61,765 bases of DNA, from NCBI GenBank assembly GCA_051748565.1, contig JBNJHN010000005.1, positions 1-61,765 of the forward strand, written 5' to 3'. This stretch comes from SKPH01 sp051748565 (GTDB taxonomy: Bacteria > Bacillota > Dethiobacteria > DTU022). How positions within the stretch are numbered: the first letter of the stretch is position 1; each line of letters begins with the position of its first letter. Under the pieces are notes generated by a model. It searched no databases and was not told where the DNA came from. It worked only from the letters and a program-made list of their open reading frames with translations. Positions 52,439 to 60,955 of the stretch are shown here, piece by piece. The translations under genes were made by a program, and so were the position numbers.

Positions 52439-53851
52439 GTGATCAACCTGATTAAGGGCAAAGAGATCCTGGTTGTCGGAATGGCCCGCAGCGGCATGGC
52501 AGCGGTAGAGCTGTTGAGCAAGACCGGTGCGGCAAAAATAACGGTAACCGATCAAAAACAACCGGGCGAACTGAAAGAGGAGCTGGCCAGGCTGGAGGGC
52601 TATCCGACTGTAAAGCCGGTAACCGGTGGAAACCCCGCTGAGCTGGTTACACCTGACCTTTCGATGATCATCAAAAGCCCGGGTGTGCCTCCTTCGCTTC
52701 AGATATTCAAAAAGGCTGAAGAATTTCACATACCTGTTCTGTCGGAAATAGAACTTGCCTATGCTTTTATTAAGGCTCCCCTGATTGGGGTAACCGGAAC
52801 AAATGGGAAAACCACTGTGACTGCCCTGATCACTGCAATGCTTAAAGAAGCGCGTATGGAACCGGTTGTTTCCGCCGGCAATATAGGTAATCCCCTGGCC
52901 GGAATAATCGACAAGATCAGTGCCCAGGGTGCAGTTGTTGCCGAATTAAGCAGCTTTCAACTTGAAAACATTCTTTACTTTCGCCCGGCAGTGGCTGTAT
53001 TTCTCAATTTTGCCGAGGATCATATCGATTACCACGGCAGTATTGATAAATATTTCCATGCCAAGGCGCGTATTTTTGAGAACCAGGGCGAAGGAGATTT
53101 TGCGGTGCTTAATGCCGGTGACCGGGCTGTAGCATCACTGAAGGAAAAATGCAGGGGCAGGGTTCTCTGGTTTGACCGGGCTGTCGTATCTGCCGGGGTC
53201 GGCCTGGAAGATGGCTGGGTTAAAATTTTTAACCCAAAATGGGCACCTGTTAAAATTTGCCCCAGGACTGAAATAGTTCTGCCCGGGGAACACAACCTTG
53301 AAAATGTTCTTGCCGCTGCAGCTGCAGCCTGGGCTGCCGGTGCCGACCCGGAATCAATTGGTAATGTTTTGCGCAGGTTTCGGGCCATTGAACACCGGCT
53401 TGAACATGTAACTGTTTTGGGTGGTGTTGATTACATTAATGATTCAAAGGGAACCAATCCCGGGGCTACAATAAAAGCTCTGCAGTCTTTTCCAGGCCGT
53501 CATAAGATCCTGATAGCCGGGGGCAAAGATAAGGGAAGCGACTTTACCGGGCTGGCCGGGGTGATCCGGGATCATGTCCGTTTGCTGCTCTTGTTTGGCG
53601 AAACGAAGGAACAGATTGCGCGGGCAGCAGAAAAGGCCGGGTTTACAGCTTATAGAATAGTTGCCGATCTCGGAGATGCTGTTCAAAATGCTTACAGAGA
53701 AGCCCGCGAAGGTGATATTGTGCTTCTATCTCCGGCCTGTGCCAGCTGGGATATGTTCAGCGATTATGAAGCACGGGGCAACCAGTTTAAAGAATTGGTT
53801 AAGGCACTCTCTGATCTTGAAAAAGGTAAAGGAGGCAGGCATGGTGGCTAA
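52439..53851 (+). CDS. murD: UDP-MurNAc-L-Ala:D-Glu ligase MurD
   Basis: 470 residues from a GTG seven bases after AGGAGG. An N-terminal Rossmann-like domain (GKEILVVGMARSG) binds UDP, the ATP site GVTGTNGKTTVTA is near 114-126, NFAEDHIDYHG near 189, EHRLEHV near 322 and DSKGTNPGAT near 336 follow. It adds D-glutamate, the residue later amidated by MurT/GatD. It overlaps ftsW by 11 bases. Confidence 0.96.
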   Translation: MINLIKGKEILVVGMARSGMAAVELLSKTGAAKITVTDQKQPGELKEELARLEGYPTVKPVTGGNPAELVTPDLSMIIKSPGVPPSLQIFKKAEEFHIPVLSEIELAYAFIKAPLIGVTGTNGKTTVTALITAMLKEARMEPVVSAGNIGNPLAGIIDKISAQGAVVAELSSFQLENILYFRPAVAVFLNFAEDHIDYHGSIDKYFHAKARIFENQGEGDFAVLNAGDRAVASLKEKCRGRVLWFDRAVVSAGVGLEDGWVKIFNPKWAPVKICPRTEIVLPGEHNLENVLAAAAAAWAAGADPESIGNVLRRFRAIEHRLEHVTVLGGVDYINDSKGTNPGATIKALQSFPGRHKILIAGGKDKGSDFTGLAGVIRDHVRLLLLFGETKEQIARAAEKAGFTAYRIVADLGDAVQNAYREAREGDIVLLSPACASWDMFSDYEARGNQFKELVKALSDLEKGKGGRHGG

Positions 53852-54974
53852 AAACAATCCGGCCCGTGAATATGACCGCACCCTGCTGCTGGTTACCTTT
53901 CTGCTCCTTGCGATAGGGTTAGTAATGGTTTTCAGTGCCAGCTTTGTCTCTGCTGAAGAGAGCCATGGAGATCCCTATTATTTCCTGAAACGTCAGGCCC
54001 TTTGGGTGGCAATTGGTCTGCTGGCCATGTTTTGCCTGTCCCGCCTGCACTATAAAAAGTTAAAACGCCTATCATTGCTCATTCTAATGATTAACTTTGT
54101 TTTTCTCGTGATGGTCTTTACCGGTTTCGGTTCTGGCCTGGGCACAGAAGCCAGGCGCTGGTTGGTTTTTGGCCCGGTAATTCTTCAGCCATCAGAATTC
54201 AGTAAATTGGCTTTTGTCATTTTTACCGCAGCGTATATGAGCAGTCGCAGGCTGAATGTAAGAAACTTCTGGGCAGCCGTATTCATACCGCTTACCATGG
54301 TCGGAATTGCTTTCTTCCTGATCCAGTATCAACCGGATCTTGGCACGGCCCTGGTCGTCGTTGCCGCCAGTGCTCTGGTTATATTTCTGGCCGGTGCACC
54401 GGTCCAGCAGTTTGCGGGGCTTTCGTTATTTACAATGCCGGTTTTTGCTTACTTCACTTTTAAACAGGATTATCGGGTTCAGAGGCTCTTTACATATTTT
54501 GATCCATGGGCTGATTCCAGCGGTTACGGCTACCAGATCATCCAGTCCCTTTATGCTCTCGGGCCGGGCCATATATTTGGAGCCGGACTGGGTCGAAGCA
54601 GGCAAAAACTATTTTATCTCCCCGAACCGCAAAATGATTTTATATTTGCAATTATTGGCGAGGAGCTTGGCTTTATTGGGGCTGTCACTGTGATACTGCT
54701 TTACCTGATTTTTGTTTGGCGCGGTTTTCAGATTGCCCAAAAGGCCCCGGATCTTTTCGGCAGTCTGCTGGCAGGTGGTATCACTTTCGCTATCGCCACG
54801 CAGGTTATTATTAACATTGCAGTGGTTACCGGTTCACTGCCGGTTACCGGTATCAACCTGCCCCTGATCAGCGCAGGTGGCAGTTCGGTATTTTTCACCC
54901 TGATCAGCATTGGTATTTTACTTAACATATCAAGGCATGGAAGAAACACGAGCCAATCAAAAGGGAGAGCCTAA
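53841..54974 (+). CDS. ftsW: Lipid II polymerase FtsW (SEDS family)
   Basis: 377 residues. The ATG at 53841 follows AAAGGAGG within the end of murD; a much earlier in-frame ATG would give 60 extra non-homologous residues and is rejected. About ten membrane helices. Family marks are ARRWLVFGPVILQPSEFSKL near 114-133, QPDLGTALV near 168, YGYQIIQSLYALGPG near 225-239 with the following FGAGLGRSRQK, and a final LPLISAGGSS near 338. SEDS proteins polymerise glycan strands together with a class B PBP. It could equally be called SpoVE-like. Confidence 0.94.
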   Translation: MVAKNNPAREYDRTLLLVTFLLLAIGLVMVFSASFVSAEESHGDPYYFLKRQALWVAIGLLAMFCLSRLHYKKLKRLSLLILMINFVFLVMVFTGFGSGLGTEARRWLVFGPVILQPSEFSKLAFVIFTAAYMSSRRLNVRNFWAAVFIPLTMVGIAFFLIQYQPDLGTALVVVAASALVIFLAGAPVQQFAGLSLFTMPVFAYFTFKQDYRVQRLFTYFDPWADSSGYGYQIIQSLYALGPGHIFGAGLGRSRQKLFYLPEPQNDFIFAIIGEELGFIGAVTVILLYLIFVWRGFQIAQKAPDLFGSLLAGGITFAIATQVIINIAVVTGSLPVTGINLPLISAGGSSVFFTLISIGILLNISRHGRNTSQSKGRA

Positions 54975-54977
54975 CCA

Positions 54978-56066
54978 GTGAAAATACTTATCGGTGCAGG
55001 AGGAACAGGCGGTCATATTTACCCGGCCCTGGCTCTGGCCCGCTACGCCCGGGCTAAAGACAGTAGTAATGAAATACTTTTTGTCGGCAGTTCAAATGGT
55101 CTTGAAAGCAAAATTGTTCCTTCCGCGGGATTTTCACTGGAAATAATACCGGTTCGGGGTTTCCAACGCAACTTCAGGCAATTTGGCTCTTTTATCAGGG
55201 ATCTTTTCAGGGGCCTGCGTCAGGCAGCCAGGATAATCAATGAATACCGGCCCAATGTGGTTCTCGGAACAGGGGGTTATGTGTCCGCTCCCCTGGTTAT
55301 TTCAGCCCTGCTTAAGCAGCGGCCCGTAGTTATTCACGAACAGAATGCATTGCCCGGTATGGCTAACCGCAGGCTGGCCCCTTTCGTCAGGAGGGTCTGC
55401 ATATCTTTTTCCGAAACCGGAAAAAGAATGCCTCGCTCCAGCAAAATTGTTTTTACCGGTAATCCGAGAGCCTCCGAAGTTTCTGCCCTGAGCAGAGAAG
55501 AGGGCTGTCATTATTTCGGGCTTGACCCCCGGAATAAGACTGTTCTCATCTATGGAGGAAGCAGGGGCGCATTGAAATTAAACCAGGTTGTTACCGCATA
55601 CCTGAAGGCAAAACTTTTACCGGAGAATGTAAACCTGATTTATGTTACCGGGGATATTTATTATGAAGAGGTATCCGGAGAACTGGGCCCGCTTCCTGAA
55701 AGGATCAGGCTTTTTCCTTACCTGAAAGAAATGCTGCAGGCCCTTGCAGCGGCAGACCTGGCGGTAACAAGAAGCGGGGCGACTACACTGGCCGAAATAA
55801 CGGCTCTCGGTATACCTGCCCTGCTAATTCCATCGCCGAACGTTGTTGACAACCATCAGTATTATAATGCCCGGCTGTTGTCTGATGCAGGCGCGGCTGT
55901 GCTGATAGAAGAGAAGGACTTTGATGATAAACGCCTGCAGCATGAGATCGATGACCTGATCATAAAGCCGGCCCTGTTGGAGAAAATGAGCAGAAACAGC
56001 AGGCGAATGGGTGTGACCGATGCAGCGGAGAGGCTCTATAAATGCATTTTGGAGGTAGCTTCATGA
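54978..56066 (+). CDS. murG: Lipid II synthase MurG (GlcNAc transferase)
   Basis: 362 residues from a GTG after GGGAG. GAGGTGGHIYPALAL near 7-21 is the first glycine-rich lipid-binding loop; GTGGYVSAP near 96, HEQNALPGMANR near 121-132, GGSRGAL near 194 and RSGATTLAEITALGIPALLIP near 264-284 follow. It adds GlcNAc to lipid I. murB follows directly; murC, usually placed between them in Clostridia, is missing. Confidence 0.97.
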   Translation: MKILIGAGGTGGHIYPALALARYARAKDSSNEILFVGSSNGLESKIVPSAGFSLEIIPVRGFQRNFRQFGSFIRDLFRGLRQAARIINEYRPNVVLGTGGYVSAPLVISALLKQRPVVIHEQNALPGMANRRLAPFVRRVCISFSETGKRMPRSSKIVFTGNPRASEVSALSREEGCHYFGLDPRNKTVLIYGGSRGALKLNQVVTAYLKAKLLPENVNLIYVTGDIYYEEVSGELGPLPERIRLFPYLKEMLQALAAADLAVTRSGATTLAEITALGIPALLIPSPNVVDNHQYYNARLLSDAGAAVLIEEKDFDDKRLQHEIDDLIIKPALLEKMSRNSRRMGVTDAAERLYKCILEVAS

Positions 56067-56962
56067 ATATCGAGCAGGAATTGGGGTCAAAACTAAAATC
56101 GGGTGTCAAAATAAATGAACCGATGTCAAATCACACTTCCTGGCAGGTAGGCGGTCCGGCCGATTATTATGTCTGCCCGGCTGATCAATCCGAATTAATA
56201 GAGATTGTCCGCTTCAGCAGGAAGCATGAACTGCCTCTCTTTATTCTTGGGAACGGGACTAACCTGCTTGTCCTTGATGGTGGTATCAGGGGTATGGTTG
56301 TTAATATTGGCGAGGCTTTCAGCAATATTACCCGTTACGATAACAGCCTTGTGGCAGGATCCGGCACTTCGATGACTATTTTGGCCAATGTTGCTGCCGA
56401 ACAGGGTCTGGTCGGATTGGAGTTTGCTGTCGGCATTCCCGGTTCACTGGGCGGCGCGGTGATCATGAATGCAGGGGCTTTCGGGCTTCACATCGGTGAT
56501 AAGATTCACTCGGTTAAGCTGATTACAATGGAAGGTCTAGAGGTTACCAGGGGTATTGATGACCTTTCATTCGGCTATCGTACCAGTAATTTAATTGGAA
56601 AAGGGATTATTACTGAAGTTACTTTAAAGCTTAAAGAGGGCGATTCTGCCGAATCACTTAAACTGATGGACTACTACTTAAAAGAACGCAGCCGCCGGCA
56701 TCCCAACCTGCCCAGTGCCGGTTCAGTATTTCGTAATCTGACCGGGCAGCCGGCCGGTAAAATAATCGAAGATCTTGGCTGTAAAGGGATGAGAGTCGGA
56801 GGAGCACAGGTATCACCCAAGCATGCTAATTTTATTGTAAATACCGGTGATGCCACAGCAGCCGATATTCTGGCCTTGATTGAAACCGTTCAAAAGATGG
56901 TTAAGGATAATCAGGACATTGATCTTCAACCCGAGGTTAAAATTGTCGGTGAGGAGAGTTAA
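56063..56962 (+). CDS. murB: UDP-N-acetylenolpyruvoylglucosamine reductase MurB
   Basis: 299 residues from the ATG six bases after GGAGGT; this ATG overlaps the murG stop. The FAD-binding domain shows NHTSWQVGGPADYYV near 22-36, LGNGTNLLVLDGGIRG near 65-80 and GIPGSLGGAVIMNAGA near 128-143. Type II MurB: the C-terminal part has SAGSVFRN with the catalytic Ser and a late DLQPEVKIVG with Glu. It makes UDP-MurNAc with NADPH. Confidence 0.96.
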   Translation: MNIEQELGSKLKSGVKINEPMSNHTSWQVGGPADYYVCPADQSELIEIVRFSRKHELPLFILGNGTNLLVLDGGIRGMVVNIGEAFSNITRYDNSLVAGSGTSMTILANVAAEQGLVGLEFAVGIPGSLGGAVIMNAGAFGLHIGDKIHSVKLITMEGLEVTRGIDDLSFGYRTSNLIGKGIITEVTLKLKEGDSAESLKLMDYYLKERSRRHPNLPSAGSVFRNLTGQPAGKIIEDLGCKGMRVGGAQVSPKHANFIVNTGDATAADILALIETVQKMVKDNQDIDLQPEVKIVGEES

Positions 56963-56965
56963 CCG

Positions 56966-57757
56966 ATGAAAAGGAAAAATGACCACCTGAAGCTGATAAA
57001 CAAGCGTACCGGCCAACCCGGTTGGAAAAGGGGCTTACGCTTTATATTCCGGCTGGCCATAATCGCAGCCTTAATCCTTCTGCTCAGGCTGGGTGATACT
57101 TACTTCAGGATTAATGATATCAGGGTGGAGGGAACTCTTGAGTTGTCCTCCGCAGAAGTAATTGCTGCGACCGGAATCCAAAAAGGAACCAGCATCTTTA
57201 TGCTCAAAGAAAAGGCTATAGCCGGGAGTATTCAAGAAGAGCTGCCCCGGGTTAAAAAGGTAGAACTGACCCGCAGCCTTCCTGATACAGTTATTGTCAA
57301 TATAGATGAACGAATACCGGCCGGGTATGTAATGACAGCTGACGGCTTCTGGCTCATCGATAGTGATGCCGTTTGTTTTGCTTATCTTGTGGAACCTGAT
57401 GATGATTTACCATATATTTCTGGAATAGACAGTAAGCTGGTTATACCGGGCGCTCCATTGGACTGTCGTTTCAGGCAGGAAGCCTTACAAAGCTTTTTTG
57501 CCGCCTGGGGTGGGAGCAGCTGGTTGGAAATAAAGCAGATTGATTTAGCCGACAACTATAACCTGATCATTTATACAACTGAAGAGCTGGAGATATGGTT
57601 GGGCGGGGAGGGAGATATGGAATACAAATTGGAACTGGTTCAACAGAGCATCCCCCATATCACAATTGAAGCCGGCACAAGGCTCGATGTTCGCTCCGGA
57701 AATCGGCTGGTTGTCTCCAGCAGCGCAGTGGTGAAAGAAAAGGAGGTGGAGCCGTAG
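56966..57757 (+). CDS. ftsQ: Cell-division protein FtsQ/DivIB
   Basis: 263 residues. A short basic cytosolic start and a membrane helix (about 26-42) precede the POTRA domain (INDIRVEGTLELSSAEVIAA near 49-68) and the beta domain (LPDTVIVNIDERIPAGYV near 107-124). It joins FtsL and DivIC at the septum. The position after murB and ahead of ftsA is standard. The ATG lies three bases after the murB stop and follows GAGGAG. Confidence 0.92.
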   Translation: MKRKNDHLKLINKRTGQPGWKRGLRFIFRLAIIAALILLLRLGDTYFRINDIRVEGTLELSSAEVIAATGIQKGTSIFMLKEKAIAGSIQEELPRVKKVELTRSLPDTVIVNIDERIPAGYVMTADGFWLIDSDAVCFAYLVEPDDDLPYISGIDSKLVIPGAPLDCRFRQEALQSFFAAWGGSSWLEIKQIDLADNYNLIIYTTEELEIWLGGEGDMEYKLELVQQSIPHITIEAGTRLDVRSGNRLVVSSSAVVKEKEVEP

Positions 57758-57840
57758 TAAAATAAAAAGGAAATTGTTGATATGTGTTGAATAATTTAGA
57801 AGAACTTGCACCATGTTGGGAAGGGTAAGGGGGTAATTGA

Positions 57841-59073
57841 GTGATTAAGAGAAGCTATATGGTTGGCATTGATGTAGGCACAGCTGAGGTAAGGGTTGGG
57901 CTCGGCGAACCCCGTCCCGATGGTACTGTGAACATTATCGGTCTAGGTCTGAGCCCTTCCGATGGTGTACGTAAAGGTGTAATCGTTGACCTTGAAAAAA
58001 CAGTTGAATCGATTGTCAGCGCAGTTGAGGAAGCCGAAAGGATGGCCGGGTTCAAGATTGACTCCGCTTATGTTGGGTTGAAAGGCCTGAATATGGAGTT
58101 AATAAACAACCGGGGTGTCGTTGCCGTAACCTCAGAAGACCGTGAAATACGCGAGGACGATGTTGATCGGGTGATGCAGGCTGCCAAGGTTGTCGCTCTG
58201 CCCATGGATCGTGAGATTGTGGATATAATCCCCCGGGAATACATTGTTGACGGTTTCGAAGGCATCAGAGATCCGGTCGGCATGCTTGGAGTCAGGCTAG
58301 AAGTAGATGCTCTGGTAGTGACCAGTTTGATTACTTCCCTGCACAACCTGCTGCGCTGTATCAATCGGGCCGGAATTACCATCAACGCCCTGGTCCTGCA
58401 GGCGATGGCCAATTCTGAAGTATCACTATCTCCTGATGAAAGAGATCTGGGAGTATTCCTGGTCGACATTGGCAGCGGAACAACCGAGATTGCTCTATTC
58501 CAGCACGGCAAGCTGCAAAAGCTCGCAGTAATACCGGTCGGGGGAGATCATATCACTACCGATCTGGCCGCGGGCCTGAGAATCAATTATCACATTGCTG
58601 AAGAATTAAAAAAAGAACATGGTTCAGCCCTTCTTTCTCTTGCTGAAAGCGAACCAAAAATTGAAATTAAGACTGTAGGCAGCAACGAGCTCAGGCTGGT
58701 TTCGGAAAGAGAGCTCACTTCTTTTATCGAGCCGAGGGTACAAGAGATTTTTCAAATAGCCAAAGAAGAAATGATAAAAATGGGTTGGCCATATTTGCCA
58801 CCGGCGGGAGTTGTTCTCCACGGTGGAGTATCATCGATGAATGGAATTATCGAAGTCTCACGCCAGTTTTTTGAAAGCAATCAAGTCAGGCTGGCTGAGT
58901 ATGATATGGTCGGTGTTCAGAATCCGACCTATTCGACGGTGGTCGGACTGCTTCATTACGTCCAGCAATATCAGCCAAGAATGTTTGTCCAGGAAAGGGG
59001 CAAACCGACCAAAAAACGCGGACCCGGTCTCTGGCAGCGATTTAAGGACTGGATGGCCGACATAATTGAGTAG
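57841..59073 (+). CDS. ftsA: Cell-division protein FtsA
   Basis: 410 residues from a GTG after AAGGGGG. Actin-like fold: phosphate-1 loop GIDVGTAEVRVG near 8-19, the inserted SHS2/1C domain (VKGLNMELINNRGVVAV type segment near 79), DIGSGTTEIA near 208 and HGGVSSMNG near 322. The final WQRFKDWMADIIE is an amphipathic membrane-targeting helix. FtsA ties FtsZ filaments to the membrane. The 83-base gap before it may hold a weak promoter, but none is convincing. Confidence 0.96.
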   Translation: MIKRSYMVGIDVGTAEVRVGLGEPRPDGTVNIIGLGLSPSDGVRKGVIVDLEKTVESIVSAVEEAERMAGFKIDSAYVGLKGLNMELINNRGVVAVTSEDREIREDDVDRVMQAAKVVALPMDREIVDIIPREYIVDGFEGIRDPVGMLGVRLEVDALVVTSLITSLHNLLRCINRAGITINALVLQAMANSEVSLSPDERDLGVFLVDIGSGTTEIALFQHGKLQKLAVIPVGGDHITTDLAAGLRINYHIAEELKKEHGSALLSLAESEPKIEIKTVGSNELRLVSERELTSFIEPRVQEIFQIAKEEMIKMGWPYLPPAGVVLHGGVSSMNGIIEVSRQFFESNQVRLAEYDMVGVQNPTYSTVVGLLHYVQQYQPRMFVQERGKPTKKRGPGLWQRFKDWMADIIE

Positions 59074-59105
59074 GAGAGCATACCAATCTTTAGGAGGTGC
59101 TTTTA

Positions 59106-60179
59106 ATGATTGAGTTCGATATTGAAATGGAACAATTTGCATCTATAAAAGTAGTTGGAATAGGTGGAGGAGGCAGTAATGCGGTAAACAGGATGATTGC
59201 TGCCGGTCTTCAGGGAGTTGATTTTTGCGCGGTTAATACGGATGCCCAGGCTCTCTTTCTGGCCAACGCCGGAACAAAGCTGCAAATAGGTGAACAGCTC
59301 ACCAAAGGGCTCGGGGCCGGAGCAAATCCGGAAATCGGCAGTAAAGCAGCAGAAGAAAGCCGTAATGATATTGAAGCTATGCTCAAAGGATCAGACATGG
59401 TATTTATTACGGCAGGAATGGGTGGCGGAACAGGTACAGGTGCTGCACCGATTATTGCAGAAATAGCACAAAAACTGGGGGCCCTGACAGTCGGCGTTGT
59501 TACCAAGCCGTTTACCTTCGAAGGCAGAAAACGTAAGCAGCAGGCTGAAGAAGGTATCGCCTGCCTGAAGGAGAAGGTAGATACTTTGATAACCATTCCC
59601 AACGATCGTCTTTTACAGGTGGTTGAGAAGAAGACACCTATCCTGGAAGCCTTCAGGGTTGCCGATGATGTGCTCCGGCAGGGTGTACAGGGGATATCCG
59701 ACCTGATCGCTGTTCCCGGCTTGATTAACCTTGATTTTGCCGATGTGCGCACGATTATGGCTGAAACCGGGCCCGCCCTGATGGGTGTCGGACAGGGAAG
59801 CGGGGAAAACCGGACCGTAGAAGCAGCCAGAGCCGCCACGAACAGCCCCCTTCTGGAAACCTCTATTGAAGGTGCGCGGGGAGTACTGATTAATGTTACG
59901 GGCAGCTCGGATCTCAGCCTCTACGAGGTGCATGAAGCTGCCGAGATTGTAGGCGGCTATGCTGATCCCGAAGCAAACATTATCTTCGGTGCGGTTATCG
60001 ACGATAACTGCCAGGATCAAGTCAGGGTTACCGTTATTGCCACCGGTTTCAAGGTTCAGAAAAAGGGTTTCAAGCCTACACTGGCGGCAGTTGGCAGCAG
60101 CGCTTATGCCCGCGGTGAAAACCTTGATTCACCGGCCTGGTCCCGCTGGCAACAGGAAGATAAAATTGTTAACGAGTAA
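59106..60179 (+). CDS. ftsZ: Cell-division GTPase FtsZ
   Basis: 357 residues from the ATG six bases after AGGAGGTG; an in-frame GTG three codons earlier is part of that site. The tubulin-like GTP site is complete: GGGGSNAVNRM near 18-28, the tubulin signature GMGGGTGTGAAP near 101-112, NDRLLQ near 163, and the T7 loop NLDFADV near 204-210. The C-terminal linker is short (about 20 residues). The terminal peptide reads LDSPAWSRWQQEDK, a loose form of the usual D-x-P-x-F-L-R motif that binds FtsA and SepF. It ends the dcw cluster. Confidence 0.97.
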   Translation: MIEFDIEMEQFASIKVVGIGGGGSNAVNRMIAAGLQGVDFCAVNTDAQALFLANAGTKLQIGEQLTKGLGAGANPEIGSKAAEESRNDIEAMLKGSDMVFITAGMGGGTGTGAAPIIAEIAQKLGALTVGVVTKPFTFEGRKRKQQAEEGIACLKEKVDTLITIPNDRLLQVVEKKTPILEAFRVADDVLRQGVQGISDLIAVPGLINLDFADVRTIMAETGPALMGVGQGSGENRTVEAARAATNSPLLETSIEGARGVLINVTGSSDLSLYEVHEAAEIVGGYADPEANIIFGAVIDDNCQDQVRVTVIATGFKVQKKGFKPTLAAVGSSAYARGENLDSPAWSRWQQEDKIVNE

Positions 60180-60213
60180 TTTAATCTAAAATGATATTGG
60201 AAAACTGAATAAA

Positions 60214-60251
60214 CGGCCCGGCACACTATTAAAATTAGTGCCGGGCCGGAA
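60214..60251 (+). terminator. Terminator after ftsZ
   Basis: CGGCCCGGCAC (60214-60224) pairs perfectly with GTGCCGGGCCG (60238-60248), an 11-base G/C-rich stem with a 13-base loop. The following sequence (GAATTTTAG) has only four T residues, so termination may be partial. It closes the division operon. Confidence 0.7.
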
Positions 60252-60318
60252 TTTTAGTAACAGCAAAGCAGCCTGATATATTTTAGCACTCTAAGTATAA
60301 AAATTTTTCAAAAAAGGC

Positions 60319-60347
60319 TTTACACACAATATATTGTGTTCTATAAT
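60319..60347 (+). promoter_or_regulatory. sigma-A promoter for nrdR-nrdD
   Basis: TTTACA (60319-60324), a 17-base spacer and a perfect TATAAT (60342-60347). The spacer is almost fully occupied by the first NrdR box. Confidence 0.8.
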
Positions 60348-60370
60348 GGGATAACTGCAATATATTGATG
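60324..60370. promoter_or_regulatory. Tandem NrdR boxes
   Basis: ACACAATATATTGTGT (60324-60339) is a perfect palindrome equal to the NrdR consensus. A second, weaker box (CTGCAATATATTGATG, 60355-60370) keeps the CAATATATTG core. Centres are 31 bases apart, three helical turns, as known for NrdR operators. Binding would cover the promoter and start of transcription, so nrdR and nrdD are repressed when dATP is high. Confidence 0.9.
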
Positions 60371-60383
60371 GGAGAGCACATAT

Positions 60384-60860
60384 ATGAAATGTCCCTACTG
60401 CGGCGAAATTGATACCCGGGTCCTTGATTCAAGGTCGACCCAGGATTCTTCGGCTATTCGCCGCCGGCGCCAGTGCATCGGCTGTACCAATCGTTTTACA
60501 ACCATGGAAAAATTAGAAGAAGAACCGATAGTCGTAGTCAAAAGAGACGGGCGAAGAGAGCTTTTTGATCCCAATAAAATTCTTAAGGGGCTGGTATTAG
60601 CCGGTCAGAAGCGCAATATTCCGCTCTCCCGCTGGGAAGAAGTTGTTGAAAATCTCGAGCGGGAGCTGCGCAGCAGTTATCCCAAGGAGGTTCCCGCCGA
60701 CAAAATAGGCGATATAGTTTTAAAAAAACTGCGCACAATAGACGAAGTAGCCTATGTCCGCTTTGCCTCAGTATTCCGCCAGTTCCCTGACGTTGAAACA
60801 TTTAAAACTGAGCTGGAAGAAATGCTGTCAGAAAAAAGAAGTCAGAATCCTGAGACCTGA
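60384..60860 (+). CDS. nrdR: Transcriptional repressor NrdR
   Basis: 158 residues. An N-terminal zinc ribbon (Cys3, Cys6, Cys31, Cys34; MKCPYCGE, RRRRQCIGCTNRF) is followed by an ATP-cone (about 49-139; VVKRDGRRELFDPNKI, then VRFASVFRQF). NrdR senses ATP/dATP and represses ribonucleotide reductase genes through NrdR boxes. Its own promoter carries two such boxes and nrdD follows, so the loop is complete in this window. Confidence 0.97.
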   Translation: MKCPYCGEIDTRVLDSRSTQDSSAIRRRRQCIGCTNRFTTMEKLEEEPIVVVKRDGRRELFDPNKILKGLVLAGQKRNIPLSRWEEVVENLERELRSSYPKEVPADKIGDIVLKKLRTIDEVAYVRFASVFRQFPDVETFKTELEEMLSEKRSQNPET

Positions 60861-60955
60861 GCTTAAAATATATAATTTAAAAAAATTTTTGAAAAATTAG
60901 AAGCAGTGTTTTCCGGTACCTCACATGCGACATCCAGGACAAGGGGGTTTTATAA

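Noticed and set aside
53661..53840. N-terminal extension of FtsW by 60 residues
   Set aside because: The segment is a shadow of murD in another frame; the ATG at 53841 has an AAAGGAGG site and starts the homologous part.
59210..59839. A 209-codon open frame antisense to ftsZ
   Set aside because: It lies wholly within a highly conserved gene on the other strand, has no ribosome site and a composition expected of a shadow frame (Ser/Pro/Arg-rich).
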